Translations under genes and position numbers: made by a program | Notes under the pieces: model-generated | The model's input: the letters and a program-made list of their open reading frames with translations, nothing else | What the model was told of the DNA's origin: nothing | Databases searched by the model: none | Origin: Paracoccus aeridis | GTDB taxonomy: Bacteria; Pseudomonadota; Alphaproteobacteria; Rhodobacterales; Rhodobacteraceae | DNA: 64,000 bases | Assembly: GCF_004923205.2 (NCBI RefSeq) | Contig: NZ_SELD02000010.1 | Location: forward strand, 62,001-126,000 | Direction: 5' to 3' | In this document: positions 9,036-20,548 of the stretch, piece after piece | Position numbering within the stretch: position 1 is the stretch's first letter | Layout: each line of letters opens with the position of its first letter

Positions 9036-9073
9036 GGTCCGCCGCCTGTCCTGTTGTCGTCGAAATGGTCGAT

Positions 9074-9088
9074 GTTCGAGGATTGTTC
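9074..9088. promoter_or_regulatory. LexA-binding site (SOS box)
   Basis: GTTC at 9074-9077 and GTTC at 9085-9088 are separated by exactly seven bases, which is the GTTC-N7-GTTC box established for Rhodobacter and other alphaproteobacteria. It lies in the lexA upstream region between moeA and lexA and indicates autorepression. Confidence 0.88.
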
Positions 9089-9141
9089 TAGGCGCAATCC
9101 CCTGTCCGGTCAACGACTAAGCTGATTCGCTGAAGAATTGG

Positions 9142-10323
9142 TTAAGCGCGGTCAAGCGGAATGAACGCGACCTGCTCGCCCGCCTTGCGCGCCGGATCGT
9201 CGGCCGGCCGCACGAGCAGCGCGTCCGCCTGAGCCATCAGCGACAGCCGCGCCGAGTCCTGGTCGGCGAAGGGCGTCACGACGGTTCCCCCGACGCCGTG
9301 CTCCAGCGTCGCGCGCAGATAGTGGGTGCGCTCGCCCTCCTCCGGAAGGTCGCGGCCCAGCACTCCGTGACGCACAGGCGGCGCGGCCTCCGTTCCCTGC
9401 ATCTGACGGATGAGGGGTTGCATGAACAGGACCGCGCAAACCGCGGCAGATACTGGATTTCCCGGCAGGCCCAGCATGGCCGAGCCACCCAGCCGCCCGG
9501 CCATCAGCGGCTTTCCGGGCCGCATCCGCACCTTGTAGAACGCCTGATCCACCCCGAGATCGGCGGCCACCCGGCCGATCAGGTCATGGTCGCCCACGGA
9601 CGCGCCGCCGATCGTGACGACGATATCGGCATCGGCCGCGTCCGTCAGGATCGCGCGCAGGCTTTCCTCGCTGTCGCGGGCAAGCGGCATGATCCGGACC
9701 TGCGCGCCCGCCTGCGTCGCGAGCGCCGCGACCGTCAGGTCGTTCGAGCTGATGATCTGCCCCTCGCCGGGGGTGGTGCCAGGGGGCACGAGCTCGTCGC
9801 CGCCGGCGACGATGGCCACGGTGGGCGCGCGGGCCACGGTCAGGCGAGGCACGTTCATCGCGGCCAGCAGGCCCAGGTCGGCGGGACCCAGGCGGCGCCC
9901 GGCGGGCAGGCTGTCGCCTTCGGCGAAGTCGTTGCCGCGGGCGCGGATGTGCGGTCCTGTCGCGCCTGCCGCCACGGTGATCGCGTCGCCGTCGCGGGCG
10001 ACGTGTTCCTGCATGACGACCCGGTCGAAGCCGGGCGGCACCGGCGCGCCGGTGAAGATGCGGATGCTGGTGCCGGGCCTGGGCGTGCCTGTCCAGGGAC
10101 GGCCGGCCGCCGCCTCTCCCACGACGGGCAGGGGGCCAGGCAGGTCGGCCGAGCGGACCGCGTAGCCGTCCATCGCGGCGGCATCGAACGGAGGCTGCGT
10201 CATCCGCGACACCGCAGGTTCCAGCAGCACCCGGCCGAGCGCGTCGGCAAGGTCGACGTCCTCGGGCTGCGGCGCCGGGGCGAGCGAAAGGACCCGCGCG
10301 AGCGCCTCGTCGACCGGGATCAC
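9142..10323 (-). CDS. moeA: molybdopterin molybdotransferase MoeA
   Basis: Inserts molybdate into adenylylated molybdopterin to make molybdenum cofactor. From a GTG at 10323 the protein has 393 residues, the standard MoeA length. MoeA segments include [14 protein letters not shown], the IRARGNDF motif, [11 protein letters not shown] and [15 protein letters not shown], and a C-terminal domain IV. The start overlaps the moaC stop as GTGA, so translation is coupled. The unrelated frame upstream of the GTG is the antisense/shifted frame of moaC and is not part of the gene. Confidence 0.95.
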   Translation of the reverse strand: MIPVDEALARVLSLAPAPQPEDVDLADALGRVLLEPAVSRMTQPPFDAAAMDGYAVRSADLPGPLPVVGEAAAGRPWTGTPRPGTSIRIFTGAPVPPGFDRVVMQEHVARDGDAITVAAGATGPHIRARGNDFAEGDSLPAGRRLGPADLGLLAAMNVPRLTVARAPTVAIVAGGDELVPPGTTPGEGQIISSNDLTVAALATQAGAQVRIMPLARDSEESLRAILTDAADADIVVTIGGASVGDHDLIGRVAADLGVDQAFYKVRMRPGKPLMAGRLGGSAMLGLPGNPVSAAVCAVLFMQPLIRQMQGTEAAPPVRHGVLGRDLPEEGERTHYLRATLEHGVGGTVVTPFADQDSARLSLMAQADALLVRPADDPARKAGEQVAFIPLDRA

Positions 10324-10793
10324 GGCGCGGCCCGGAAGGTGCCGGACTTGCCGCCGGTCTTCTGAAGCAGGCGCACCCCTTCGATCCGCATGTCCTTCTG
10401 CGCGGCCTTGAGCATGTCGTAGACGGTCAGCGCGGCGACGGTGGCGGCTGTCAGCGCCTCCATCTCGACGCCGGTGCGTCCGGTGGTCCGGGCCGTCGCG
10501 GTGATGCGGATGCCGGGGAGCGTCGGGTCGGGCGCCAAATCCAGCGCGACCTTGTCCAAGGGAAGCGGATGGCACAGCGGGATCAGGTCGGCGGTGCGCT
10601 TGGCCCCCATGATCCCGGCGAGGCGGGCGACGCCCAGCACGTCGCCCTTGGCCGCGCCGCCCTGTGCCAGCGCGAGGGTTCCGGGCGACATGACGACCAG
10701 CGCCTCTGCGATCGCCTCGCGCGCCGTCGGTTCCTTGCCCGACACGTCGACCATGTGGGCCTGGCCCGCGCCGTCGAAATGGGTCAGCGTCAT
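10320..10793 (-). CDS. moaC: cyclic pyranopterin monophosphate synthase accessory protein MoaC
   Basis: Works with MoaA in the first step of molybdenum cofactor synthesis, turning the cyclised GTP intermediate into cyclic pyranopterin monophosphate. The protein is 157 residues with family segments [29 protein letters not shown], the [10 protein letters not shown] block and [15 protein letters not shown]. It overlaps trpC as ATGA upstream and moeA as GTGA downstream. Placement behind trp genes is a known Rhodobacterales arrangement. Confidence 0.96.
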   Translation of the reverse strand: MTLTHFDGAGQAHMVDVSGKEPTAREAIAEALVVMSPGTLALAQGGAAKGDVLGVARLAGIMGAKRTADLIPLCHPLPLDKVALDLAPDPTLPGIRITATARTTGRTGVEMEALTAATVAALTVYDMLKAAQKDMRIEGVRLLQKTGGKSGTFRAAP

Positions 10794-11593
10794 GGCCGGT
10801 CCACCGGCGCGGCGCCGAGGATCGTGCGGGTCGCGCCCGTCACGTCGTCCTGCCGCATCAGGCTTTCGCCGATCAGGAACCGGCGCACACCCGCGTCCAT
10901 CATCCGCGCGAGGTCGTCGTGCGTGAAAAGCCCGCTTTCGCAGACCACGTCGCGCCCCTCGGTGATCCGCGGCGCGAGTTGAAGCGTCGTATCAAGATCG
11001 ACGTCGAACGTCTTGAGGTTGCGATTGTTTATTCCGATCAGCTGCGACTTAAGTCGGAGCGCGCGGTCGAGTTCGCCCTCGTCGTGCACTTCGATCAGCG
11101 CGTCCATGCCCCAGTGGGTCGCGGCGTCTTCAAGCTCGGCGGCGAGGGTGTCGTCGACCGACGCCATGATAATCAGGATGCAGTCCGCGCCCCAGGCGCG
11201 CGCCTCGGCGACCTGATAGGGGTCGTGCAGGAAATCCTTGCGCAGCACCGGCAGGTCGCAGGCGGCTCGGGCGGAGATCAGGAACTCGGGCGCGCCCTGG
11301 AAGCTCGGGCCGTCGGTCAGGATCGACAGGCACGCCGCGCCGCCGTTCTCGTAGGCGCGGGCGAGCGCGGGCGGGTCGAAGTCGGGGCGGATCAGGCCCT
11401 TCGAGGGGCTGGCCTTCTTGATCTCGGCGATCAGCGCCGGGCCGGTTGCCGCGGCGCCGGTCAGGGCAGCGGCGAAGCCACGGACGGGCGGGGCGGCGCG
11501 CGCCGCATCCTCGACCGCCGCGAGCGGCCGGGCGGCCTTGGCCGCGGCGATTTCCTCAAGCTTGTAGGCCTTGATGCGGTCGAGAATGTTCAT
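10790..11593 (-). CDS. trpC: indole-3-glycerol phosphate synthase
   Basis: Ring-closing decarboxylase of tryptophan synthesis that makes indole-3-glycerol phosphate. The protein is 267 residues from an ATG at 11593. The (beta/alpha)8 barrel signatures are [59 protein letters not shown] and [12 protein letters not shown], with the catalytic Lys and Glu residues in place. It overlaps the preceding ung gene and the following moaC gene by ATGA, so it sits within one translationally coupled string. Confidence 0.97.
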   Translation of the reverse strand: MNILDRIKAYKLEEIAAAKAARPLAAVEDAARAAPPVRGFAAALTGAAATGPALIAEIKKASPSKGLIRPDFDPPALARAYENGGAACLSILTDGPSFQGAPEFLISARAACDLPVLRKDFLHDPYQVAEARAWGADCILIIMASVDDTLAAELEDAATHWGMDALIEVHDEGELDRALRLKSQLIGINNRNLKTFDVDLDTTLQLAPRITEGRDVVCESGLFTHDDLARMMDAGVRRFLIGESLMRQDDVTGATRTILGAAPVDRP

Positions 11594-12306
11594 GAGCCGG
11601 TGATAGCTGCCGCGACAGGCGATGCGCAACCGCTGTCGGGGGCGCCTGCCCAGTCGATCGGCGCGCCCCCTTGGGCCGCCAGCCAGTCGTTCGTGCGGCT
11701 GAACGGGCGCGAGCCGAAGAAGCCGCGCCGGGCCGAGAGTGGCGACGGGTGGGCGGATTCGATCACCAGGTCGCCCGCGCGGGGAAGGCCCGCGGCCGCC
11801 TTCTGGGCGTGACCGCCCCACAGGATGAAGGCGACGGGGCCGTGGCGCTGCGCCTCGGCAATGGCCTCGCGGGCAAGGCGGTCCCAGCCCCAGCGGGCGT
11901 GGGCGCCCGCGCCACCCGGCGGCACGGAAAGCGAGGTGTTCAGCAGCAGGACGCCCTGCCGGGCCCAGTGCGACAGGTCGCCGCCGGCGGGTGCACACCC
12001 CGTGTCGGCCCGCAATTCGGCCATGATGTTGGCCAGCGAGCGCGGCAGCGGCACGCCGGGGCCGACCGAGAAGGCGAGGCCGTTGGCGTGGCCCGGCGTG
12101 GGGTAGGGGTCCTGGCCGAGGATGACCACGCGGACGTCCTTCGGCGCGACGGCGTCGAGGGCGGCGAAGACGCGGCTGGGGCCGGGGAGCCAGTCGATGG
12201 CGGCGAGCCGGCCCCGAATCGCGGGCCAGTCTTGCCGGAAGAAGGGCAGGTGCGCCCAGGCGTCCGGGATGCGGGGTCCAGGCGCGGGGCCGGGCTGCGC
12301 GGTCAA
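11590..12306 (-). CDS. ung: family 1 uracil-DNA glycosylase
   Basis: Removes uracil from DNA for base excision repair. The 238-residue protein has the family-1 water-activating loop GQDPYP, the uracil-recognition strand LLLNTSLSV and the DNA-intercalation loop [17 protein letters not shown], all intact. The start is a TTG at 12306 that overlaps the trpD stop as TTGA; reading further upstream gives only the shifted frame of trpD. The stop overlaps the trpC start as ATGA. A repair gene between trpD and trpC is unexpected, because trpG-trpD-trpC are normally contiguous in this group. Confidence 0.93.
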   Translation of the reverse strand: MTAQPGPAPGPRIPDAWAHLPFFRQDWPAIRGRLAAIDWLPGPSRVFAALDAVAPKDVRVVILGQDPYPTPGHANGLAFSVGPGVPLPRSLANIMAELRADTGCAPAGGDLSHWARQGVLLLNTSLSVPPGGAGAHARWGWDRLAREAIAEAQRHGPVAFILWGGHAQKAAAGLPRAGDLVIESAHPSPLSARRGFFGSRPFSRTNDWLAAQGGAPIDWAGAPDSGCASPVAAAITGS

Positions 12307-13334
12307 GCCGCGGGCGTCCCGACCGCCGCGACGAGGCGCGAGAGCCGGTCCTTCGCCGCGCCGGAATCGATCGAGGCGCGCGCGATCTCCGTCCCCTCGC
12401 GCAGGTCGGCGGCCCGGCCCGCGACCAGCAGCGCCGCCGCTGCGTTCAAGAGAACCGCGTCGCGGTAGGCCCCCGGCTCTCCGTTCAGCAGGCGGCGCAG
12501 GGCGGCGGCGTTGTGCGCGGGCTCGCCGCCGACGATGTCGTCGAAGGGATGGACGGGCAGGCCAGCATCCTCGGGCGAGATCTCGAACTCCGTCACCGCG
12601 CCGTCCTTCAGCTGCGCGACGCGGCTGGGGGCGGCGATCGACAGCTCGTCGGTGCCGTCGCCGCCGTGGACGATCCACACCGAGCGCGAGCCGAGTTCGC
12701 GCAGCACCTCGGCCATCGGGCGCAGCCAGTCGGTCGAGAAGGTGCCGGTCAGCTGCCGGGTCACGCCCGCGGGATTGGTCAGCGGGCCCAGCAGGTTGAA
12801 GATCGTGCGGGTGCCGAGTTCGGCCCGCGCGGGCCCCACGTTGCGCATCGAGGGGTGGTGCATCGTCGCCATCATGAAGCAGATGCCGCAGCTCTCGATC
12901 GCGCGCTGCGACGCGTCGGGCGCGCCCATGACGTTGAGCCCGAGATGCGTCAGCGCGTCGGCGCTGCCCGATTTCGACGACAGGTTCCGGTTGCCGTGCT
13001 TGGCGACCGGAACGCCCGCCCCGGCCACCACGAAGGCCGTTGCGGTCGAGATGTTCAGCGTCCCCTTGCCGTCGCCCCCGGTGCCGACGATGTCGATCGC
13101 GCCTTCGGGCGCGGTGATGCGGTTCATCCGCGCGCGCATGGCGGCGGCGGCGGCGGTGATCTCCTCCACCGTCTCGCCGCGGACGCGCATGGCCATCAGC
13201 AGCCCGCCCATCTGCGCGGGGGTGGCCGCGCCGTCGAACAGCGCGGCGAAGGCGGCACCCGCCTCGTCCGCCGTCAGCGGGCGCGATGCTGCAAGCCCGA
13301 TCAGCGGGCGGATGTCGGTCGCGGTGTCGGTCAT
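12303..13334 (-). CDS. trpD: anthranilate phosphoribosyltransferase
   Basis: Transfers phosphoribose from PRPP to anthranilate. The protein is 343 residues with the PRPP loop [31 protein letters not shown], the metal-binding DGTDELS motif and the [20 protein letters not shown] segment. The ATG at 13334 overlaps the trpG stop as ATGA and the stop overlaps the ung start. It sits in the same coupled minus-strand operon as trpG, ung, trpC, moaC and moeA. Confidence 0.97.
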   Translation of the reverse strand: MTDTATDIRPLIGLAASRPLTADEAGAAFAALFDGAATPAQMGGLLMAMRVRGETVEEITAAAAAMRARMNRITAPEGAIDIVGTGGDGKGTLNISTATAFVVAGAGVPVAKHGNRNLSSKSGSADALTHLGLNVMGAPDASQRAIESCGICFMMATMHHPSMRNVGPARAELGTRTIFNLLGPLTNPAGVTRQLTGTFSTDWLRPMAEVLRELGSRSVWIVHGGDGTDELSIAAPSRVAQLKDGAVTEFEISPEDAGLPVHPFDDIVGGEPAHNAAALRRLLNGEPGAYRDAVLLNAAAALLVAGRAADLREGTEIARASIDSGAAKDRLSRLVAAVGTPAA

Positions 13335-13993
13335 GCCGCAGCCGCGCCCGCGCCCGCCCCTGCGCCAGCGTTGCCGCAGCGGCGCAGGAAGTTCCCGATC
13401 ATCTCGTGCCCGTGTTCGGAGCGGATGCTTTCGGGGTGGAACTGCACGCCCTCGATCGGCAGCGTCCGGTGGGCAAGGCCCATGATGGTGCCGTCGGCCG
13501 CCGTCGCGGTTACGCGCAGGCAATCGGGCAGGCTGCCCGGGCAGACCGTCAGCGAATGGTAGCGCGTCGCGCGGAGCGGCGAGGGCAGGCCGGCGAAAAG
13601 GCCGGTGCCGTCGTGGCCGACGTCGTCGACCTTGCCGTGGACGATGCGGTCCGCGCGCACGACGCGGCCCCCGAACGCCTCGCCGATGGCCTGGTGGCCA
13701 AGGCAGACGCCCATGACGGGCAGGCCCGTCTCGGCCGCGCGGCGGATCAGGGGGACGATGATGCCGGCCTGCGCGGGCGCGCAGGGACCGGGGGACACGA
13801 CGATCCCGGCGGCGCCGCGCGCCAGCGCCTGCTCGACCGTCAGGGCGTCGTTGCGGACGACCTCGACCTCGGCGCCCGCTTCGCCCAGGTAGTGGACGAG
13901 GTTCCAGGTGAAGCTGTCGTAGTTGTCGATCATCAGGACCCTTGTGGTTCCTGGAACGGCGGGCTGCGACAGCCTTGGGGCGAGGTCCGGCAT
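13331..13993 (-). CDS. trpG: anthranilate synthase glutamine amidotransferase subunit
   Basis: Supplies ammonia from glutamine to TrpE for anthranilate synthesis. Class I glutamine amidotransferase of 220 residues: [13 protein letters not shown] at the first strand, VVSPGPCAP, the nucleophile Cys in VMGVCLGHQ, and the catalytic His/Glu in QFHPES. An internal ATG at 13933 would cut the first beta strand, and the ATG at 13993 has CGGAG nine bases upstream, so the longer form is used. The last residues form an Ala/Gly tail. It is the first gene of the minus-strand operon; its partner trpE lies 4.4 kb away on the other strand. Confidence 0.95.
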   Translation of the reverse strand: MPDLAPRLSQPAVPGTTRVLMIDNYDSFTWNLVHYLGEAGAEVEVVRNDALTVEQALARGAAGIVVSPGPCAPAQAGIIVPLIRRAAETGLPVMGVCLGHQAIGEAFGGRVVRADRIVHGKVDDVGHDGTGLFAGLPSPLRATRYHSLTVCPGSLPDCLRVTATAADGTIMGLAHRTLPIEGVQFHPESIRSEHGHEMIGNFLRRCGNAGAGAGAGAAAA

Positions 13994-14110
13994 GGGGGTG
14001 GCTCCGCTTGAACGGTGGGCTATAGATGGGCCAAAGCTCCGTCAGGGGCAAGACGGCCGCGGCCGCCGGGGCGCGGGCGCCGGTGAGGCGGCAACGGTGA
14101 AGGCGGGGAC

Positions 14111-15061
14111 ATGACGGGCGCATTTCTGAAGGGGCTGGTGCACGGCACGCTGCTGTGCGGGGCGGCGCTGGCGGCCCTGTCTCTGGCGATGCCGCTTGCC
14201 GGGCGGGACGGGACAGGTGAGGTCGGGGCGGGGCAGGTGATGACGGAACGGGCCGAAAGGCCGGCGCCAGCGGGGACCGAGCCCGCCGATCCGGCCCGCG
14301 TTTCGGTCGGGGCTGCGGGCGAGCCTTCGGCCGAGGCTTCGGTCGCGGCAGCGGCCGGGCCCGATGACGCGCCGGTCGAAGACGTGGTCCCCGCGGACAG
14401 CGTCTCGATCACCATGCAGTCCGGGTCGTCCCCCGGCGATCCGCCCGCCGCCACGTCGCTGCCGCTGCCCGCAGGGTCGGAGTTCGCGCGCGGCACCGAC
14501 CTGCAACCCTCGGCCCCGCGCCCGCTCGACGCGCGCGCCGCCCCCGCCACGGCCGCGCCGCCGGTCACCGTGCTGCCCGCGGACGAACCCAGCCCGTCGC
14601 CCGCGTCCCTCGCCGCCGAACCGCCCGCCGCGCCCCCGGCGGAGGCGCCTGCGCCCTCGGCCCCCGCGGCGCCCGCGCCCGTCGCCGACGAGCCGGACCT
14701 GCCGCCGGCGCCTGTAGCCGAGGTCGCGATCCCCGTGCCGCCGCCCGGCAAGGTTATGACCCCCGTCCCTGATCGCCGGCCGGAACTGGCCGGGGCGCCG
14801 GATATCCCGGCAGGCGATGCCGCGCCCCTGCAAGCCGCTGCCGACAGGATCGCCACGACCGTCCCGCTCGCCCCGGACCCCGCCGCGCGGGCGGGCTCGC
14901 CGAGTGCCGCGCCGAGTGCTGCATCGGGCGACGCCGCGCCCGCAGGCGGCATCGCCGCCGCGCGTCCCTCCGCCGCCCGCACCCCGTCCATGCCCGCGCC
15001 GGGGCCGGACCTGTCCACGCCGCCCGACCTTTCGGACCTTCGCGCGATCGAACGGAACTGA
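14111..15061 (+). CDS. Pro/Ala-rich single-pass membrane protein, unknown function
   Basis: A 316-residue protein with one N-terminal membrane anchor or uncleaved signal (about 5-30) followed by almost 290 residues dominated by Ala, Pro, Glu, Asp and Gly, with no recognisable fold. Codon usage and an uninterrupted frame support it as a real gene, and the aminotransferase gene begins one base after its stop. Some Rhodobacterales polysaccharide deacetylase-like proteins have a similar anchor plus Pro/Ala linker in front of a catalytic domain; here no such domain follows, so this could be a linker-only relative or a truncated one. That link is an inference. Confidence 0.72.
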   Translation: MTGAFLKGLVHGTLLCGAALAALSLAMPLAGRDGTGEVGAGQVMTERAERPAPAGTEPADPARVSVGAAGEPSAEASVAAAAGPDDAPVEDVVPADSVSITMQSGSSPGDPPAATSLPLPAGSEFARGTDLQPSAPRPLDARAAPATAAPPVTVLPADEPSPSPASLAAEPPAAPPAEAPAPSAPAAPAPVADEPDLPPAPVAEVAIPVPPPGKVMTPVPDRRPELAGAPDIPAGDAAPLQAAADRIATTVPLAPDPAARAGSPSAAPSAASGDAAPAGGIAAARPSAARTPSMPAPGPDLSTPPDLSDLRAIERN

Positions 15062-15062
15062 C

Positions 15063-16238
15063 ATGCTGCCGCTGAACCCCGCGCTCGCCGCAACCTTCCG
15101 CCCCCCCGTGATGGAGGCGCGGCGCTGGCTGGACGGCGTGACCTTTCCTCCCGACCGCCCGCTCATCAACGTGAGCCAGGCGGCGCCCGTCGATCCGCCG
15201 CCGCAGGATCTGCGCCGCGCGATGGCCGACGCCGCGCTGCACCGCGCGGACGCGCATCTCTACGGCCCCGTCCTCGGCAACGCCGACCTGCGCGAGGAGG
15301 TGGCGGCGCAGTGGACCACGGCCTATGGCGGCGCGGTCGATCCCGCCTGCGTCGCGATCACGCAGGGCTGCAACCAGGCCTTCTGCGCGGCGCTGGCGAC
15401 GCTCGCGGGGCCGGGGGACGAGGTGATCGTGCCGGTGCCGTGGTACTTCAACCACAAGATGTGGCTGGACATGCAGGGGGTGACCACGGTGCCGCTGTCC
15501 TGCGGGCAGGGGATGGTGCCCGACGTGGACCAGGCGGCGGCGCTCGTCACGCCCCGCACCCGCGCGATCGTGCTGGTCAGCCCCAACAACCCGTCGGGCG
15601 CGGAATACCCGGCCGAGGTCATCCGCGCCTTCTTCGACCTGTGCCGCGCCCGCGGGCTGGCGCTTGTCATCGACGAGACCTACCGCGACTTCGATTCGCG
15701 GTCCGGCGCGCCGCACGACCTGTTCGGCGATCCCGGCTGGGGCGACACCCTGATCCAGCTCTACTCCTTCTCCAAGGCCTACCGCCTGACCGGGCACCGC
15801 GTCGGCGCGCTGGTGGCGAGCCGCGAACGGCTGGTCGAGGTCGAGAAGTTCCTCGACACGGTCGCGATCTCGACCGGGCAGCTGGGGCAGATCGGCGCGG
15901 TCTGGGGGATGCGGAACCTGCGCGGCTGGATCGCGGGTGAGCGGGTCGAGATCCTGCGCCGCCGCGCCGCGATGGAGGCGGGAATGGCGGGGCTGGACGG
16001 GTGGCGGCTGAAGGGGTGCGGCGCGTATTTCGCATGGGTGGAACATCCGTTCGCGCTGTCCTCGGACGACCTCGCCCGCCGCCTGGTGGCCGAGGCGGGG
16101 GTCCTGCTTCTGCCCGGCACGATGTTCATGCCGGACGGCGACCCGGACGCCGCGCGCCATGTCCGCATCGCCTTCGCCAACGCGGACGAAGCCGGGATCG
16201 CCGCGTTGATGGACCGCCTCGCCGCGTTCCGGCCCTGA
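15063..16238 (+). CDS. PLP-dependent aminotransferase, class I/II
   Basis: Fold-type I aminotransferase of 391 residues, probably acting on an amino acid and a 2-oxo acid in the cytoplasm. The PLP-binding lysine lies in the segment YSFSKAYRLTGHRVG; other landmarks are YGPVLGNADLREE, VSPNNPSG and VIDETYRDF (Asp and Tyr that hold the cofactor), and a C-terminal HVRIAFAN strand with the substrate-carboxylate Arg. It resembles aspartate/aromatic aminotransferases, but substrate specificity cannot be read from the sequence. It starts one base after the upstream gene. An aromatic aminotransferase role would fit the tryptophan genes around it, but this is speculation. Confidence 0.88.
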   Translation: MLPLNPALAATFRPPVMEARRWLDGVTFPPDRPLINVSQAAPVDPPPQDLRRAMADAALHRADAHLYGPVLGNADLREEVAAQWTTAYGGAVDPACVAITQGCNQAFCAALATLAGPGDEVIVPVPWYFNHKMWLDMQGVTTVPLSCGQGMVPDVDQAAALVTPRTRAIVLVSPNNPSGAEYPAEVIRAFFDLCRARGLALVIDETYRDFDSRSGAPHDLFGDPGWGDTLIQLYSFSKAYRLTGHRVGALVASRERLVEVEKFLDTVAISTGQLGQIGAVWGMRNLRGWIAGERVEILRRRAAMEAGMAGLDGWRLKGCGAYFAWVEHPFALSSDDLARRLVAEAGVLLLPGTMFMPDGDPDAARHVRIAFANADEAGIAALMDRLAAFRP

Positions 16239-16359
16239 CGCCCCGGCTCGCGCAGGACTGACGCCCGAAGCCTTGCCGGGCGGGGGCGGGGGCCATAAAG
16301 ACTGCGTCCATCGAACCATGGCCGCCGGACGGGGGCCGCCAGACGGGGACAGGAACCAC

Positions 16360-18404
16360 ATGACCAGCATGCGCACCAGGGGCAAGTCCACGATCGTCTG
16401 GCTGCTGATGGGAATGCTGCTGCTGGGCCTGGGCGGTTTCGGCGTCACCAACTTCGCCGGCGGCGGGGCCGGAGAGCTGGGCGAGGTCGGGAACACGCCG
16501 GTGGAGACCAACGACTACCTGCGCGCCATCGATCAGGAGATGCGGGCGTTCGAGGCGCAGACCGGCCAGAACCTCACCGCCGAGCAGGCGCGCCAGCTTG
16601 GCCTCCCGCAGGTCGTGCAGGCTCGCCTGTTCGCCGCCGCCGCGCTGGAGGACGAGGCGAACCGGCTCGGCGTCTCGGTGGGCGACCAGATGGTGGCGGA
16701 ACAGATCCGCAACGCCGATGCCTTCCGGGGCCTGACCGGGCAGTTCGACGCCGACCGCTACAACCAGGTGCTGCGGAGCCAGGGCCTGACCCCTGCCTCG
16801 TTCGAGCATAACGTCCGAATGGACCAGGCCCGCCTGATCCTGCAATCCGCCGTGACGGACGGCGTCACGGCGCCCCAGGTGGTGGCCGAACGCACCGCGG
16901 GCTGGCTTCTGGAAACGCGCGACCTCGCCTGGCAGGAACTGACCGACGCCGACCTGGCCGCGCCGATCATGCCCCCCGACGAAGCCACGCTCCGCGCCTG
17001 GCACGAGGCGAACGGCCCCCGCTTCACCGCGCCCGAGACGCGCCAGATCACCTACGCCTGGCTCACGCCCGAGATGCTGGCCGACACGGTCCAGCTGGAC
17101 GACCAGGCGCTGCGGGGCATCTACGAGCAGAACATCGCGCAGTATCAGCAGCCCGAGCGCCGCATGGTCGAGCGGCTGGTCTATCCGGACGAGGTCGAGG
17201 CGCAGGCCGCCAGGGCGCGGCTGGACGCGGGCCAGGCGTCCTTCGAGCAGCTGGCGAACGAACGCGGGCTGCAACTGACCGACATCGACCTGGGCGAGGT
17301 GGCAGAGGCCGATCTGGGCGCGGCGGGCGCGGCTGTGTTCGCGCTGGACCAGCCGGGCGTCGTCGGGCCGGTCCAGACCGACCTCGGGCCCGCGCTCGTG
17401 TCGATGAACGCGATCCTCGACCCGGTGAACATCACCTTCGAACAGGCGCTGCCCGACCTCCGCGCCGAGGCCGCGGCCGACGCGGCCCGCCGCCAGATCG
17501 ACGACAACACCGCCGCATACGAGGATCTTCTTGCCGGCGGCGCCGAGCTGGAAGCTCTGGCCGAGGAAACGCCGATGGAGATCGGCAAGATCGACTGGAC
17601 CGCCGGGGCCGAGCAGGCACACGGCAGCATCGCCGCCTACCCGGAGTTCCGCCAGCGCGCCGCGGCCATCACGCAGAGCGACTTTCCGGAACTCGTCCCG
17701 CTGGAGGATGGCGGGATCTTCGCGATGCGGCTCGACAACGTCGTCGCCCCGGCGCTGATCCCGTTCGAGGACGCGCGCGAGGCGGTGCTGGCCGACTGGA
17801 CGGCCGCCGAACGGCTGCGCCGGCTTCAGGCGGTTGCGGACGAACGCAAGCTGGCGACGATGGCGCCGTCCACCGCGCCGGTGCCGGCGGCACCCGCCGC
17901 CCCGCAGCCCGGAACGCAACCCGGAACGCAGCTTGGAGCAACGTCTGGAACTCAGCCAGCCGCGCAGACCGTCGCGACCGGCGCGGGCGCCGCGGCCCCG
18001 CCCGCGCCGGGACAGCCAGCAGCGGGACAGCCAGCGCCGGGACAGCCCGCGGCGCCCGCCCCGGTCGCCGCGCCGCAGCTCATCGCTGCCACGAACGTGA
18101 CCCGCGACACCGTGCTGGACGGGGCCGAGCCCGAGCTCGTCACCGCGGCCTTCGAGCTGACCCGGCCCGGCGAGGCCGAGGTCGTGACCGCCAACGACCG
18201 CGTCTTCCTGGTGCGGCTCGACGGGATCAACCCCGCCGACCTGACCGCCGAGGACGCAAAGGCCACGACCGAGGCCGTATCGCGCCGGCTCACGGATTCG
18301 CTGCGGGGCGATCTCTTCGACTATTATACCCGTGCGCTGCAGGCGGCGCGCGGCGTGCAGATCAACGCGGCCGCGATCGCCGCCGCAAACGCGCGGATTC
18401 AATA

Positions 18405-18405
<1 letters not shown>
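16360..18405 (+). CDS. PpiD-like SurA-N/parvulin periplasmic foldase
   Basis: Inner-membrane-anchored chaperone or peptidyl-prolyl isomerase that helps fold exported proteins. From an ATG at 16360 (AGGAACC upstream) the protein has 681 residues: a TM anchor (about 10-32), a SurA-N type chaperone domain (about 45-200), a parvulin-like central region and an extended C-terminal part. A low-complexity insert at about 515-570 is made of PGTQ and PGQPA repeats. Most PpiD proteins have about 620-630 residues; the insert explains the extra length. The stop codon shares a base with the trpE start (TAGTG), so the two are coupled. Confidence 0.88.
17908..18050 (+). repeat. short in-frame tandem repeats inside the PpiD-like gene
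   Basis: Copies of CCCGGAACGCAR (12 bp, encoding Pro-Gly-Thr-Gln) lie at 17908-17930 with decayed copies to 17955, and a 15-bp unit around GGGACAGCC (encoding Pro/Ala-Gly-Gln-Pro-Ala) occurs three times at 18004-18050. All units keep the reading frame, so copy number could vary without breaking the protein. Confidence 0.75.
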
Positions 18406-19934
<1,529 letters not shown>

Positions 19935-20000
19935 CCTCTCCCTTCGCGGAACCCCCGCGCCGCGCCGACCGTTGGACCAGTCCAATGGAAGGAGAGTGCG

Positions 20001-20174
20001 ATGAGACCCGAACAGGTCCGCGACCCCAACAAGAAGCCGTCCGAGGGCGGGATCCTGCAGGATTCCGGCGAAGGCGACGCAGTGCGCGACGGAATCCCCG
20101 CGAACGGCACCCGCTCGACCGAACCACAGGGCCCCGAAGACATGACAGGCGGCGCGACGCCTCCGGTCGGCTGA
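20001..20174 (+). CDS. very small hydrophilic protein, unknown function
   Basis: A 57-residue reading frame with a strong ribosome site (GGAAGGAGAG ending six bases before the ATG). The product begins MRPEQVRDPNKKPSEGG and is rich in Gly, Pro, Glu, Asp and Thr with no hydrophobic core, so it is predicted to be disordered. It lies 66 bases after trpE and 57 before a second small protein of similar character. No family recognised. A strong Shine-Dalgarno and sensible codon use make it more than a chance frame; its size means protein-level evidence would be needed for certainty. Confidence 0.6.
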   Translation: MRPEQVRDPNKKPSEGGILQDSGEGDAVRDGIPANGTRSTEPQGPEDMTGGATPPVG

Positions 20175-20231
20175 ATACGGCGGCTTACAGCCGCATCGCC
20201 GGGACACCCGGCACCGCAGAAAGGACAACCC

Positions 20232-20522
20232 ATGGGCAACCTTCCCTTCGAACGCACGCGCTACAACCCTGTGCAGGACGTCACCGGCGAGGAAGCCGAG
20301 CGCAACAAGCAGCAGATGAACACCGCCGAGGCCTCGCGCGAGCAGAAGCAGGCCGTTCCCGGGCAGGGTCCGGACAATCATGGCGGCGACGAGAACCTGA
20401 AGGCCGGCGTCCAGGAAGGCAGCGCCGAGGCGGACGCCACGCCATCGGGCACGGGGCAACCGGGGAACGCAAGCTCCGGGACCGGCGGATCGGGCACGGG
20501 CCAGACCGGCCGCAACGGCTGA
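20232..20522 (+). CDS. small hydrophilic, probably disordered protein
   Basis: A 96-residue protein with AAAGGAC just upstream of its ATG. The first half carries charged and Gln-rich helix-like sequence (EEAERNKQQMNTAEASREQK), the last third is Gly/Ser/Thr/Asn rich. It has no Cys, no Trp and hardly any bulky hydrophobics, the composition of hydrophilin-like or stress-protective proteins, though that role is an inference. It is followed by a strong terminator, so it ends the transcription unit that starts with the foldase/trpE genes or with its own promoter. Confidence 0.7.
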   Translation: MGNLPFERTRYNPVQDVTGEEAERNKQQMNTAEASREQKQAVPGQGPDNHGGDENLKAGVQEGSAEADATPSGTGQPGNASSGTGGSGTGQTGRNG

Positions 20523-20548
20523 CCCGGAATCAGGGCATCTGATTTACG

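Noticed and set aside
13331..13933. Shorter TrpG starting at an internal ATG at 13933
   Set aside because: It would remove the first strand of the amidotransferase fold; the ATG at 13993 has a proper ribosome site.
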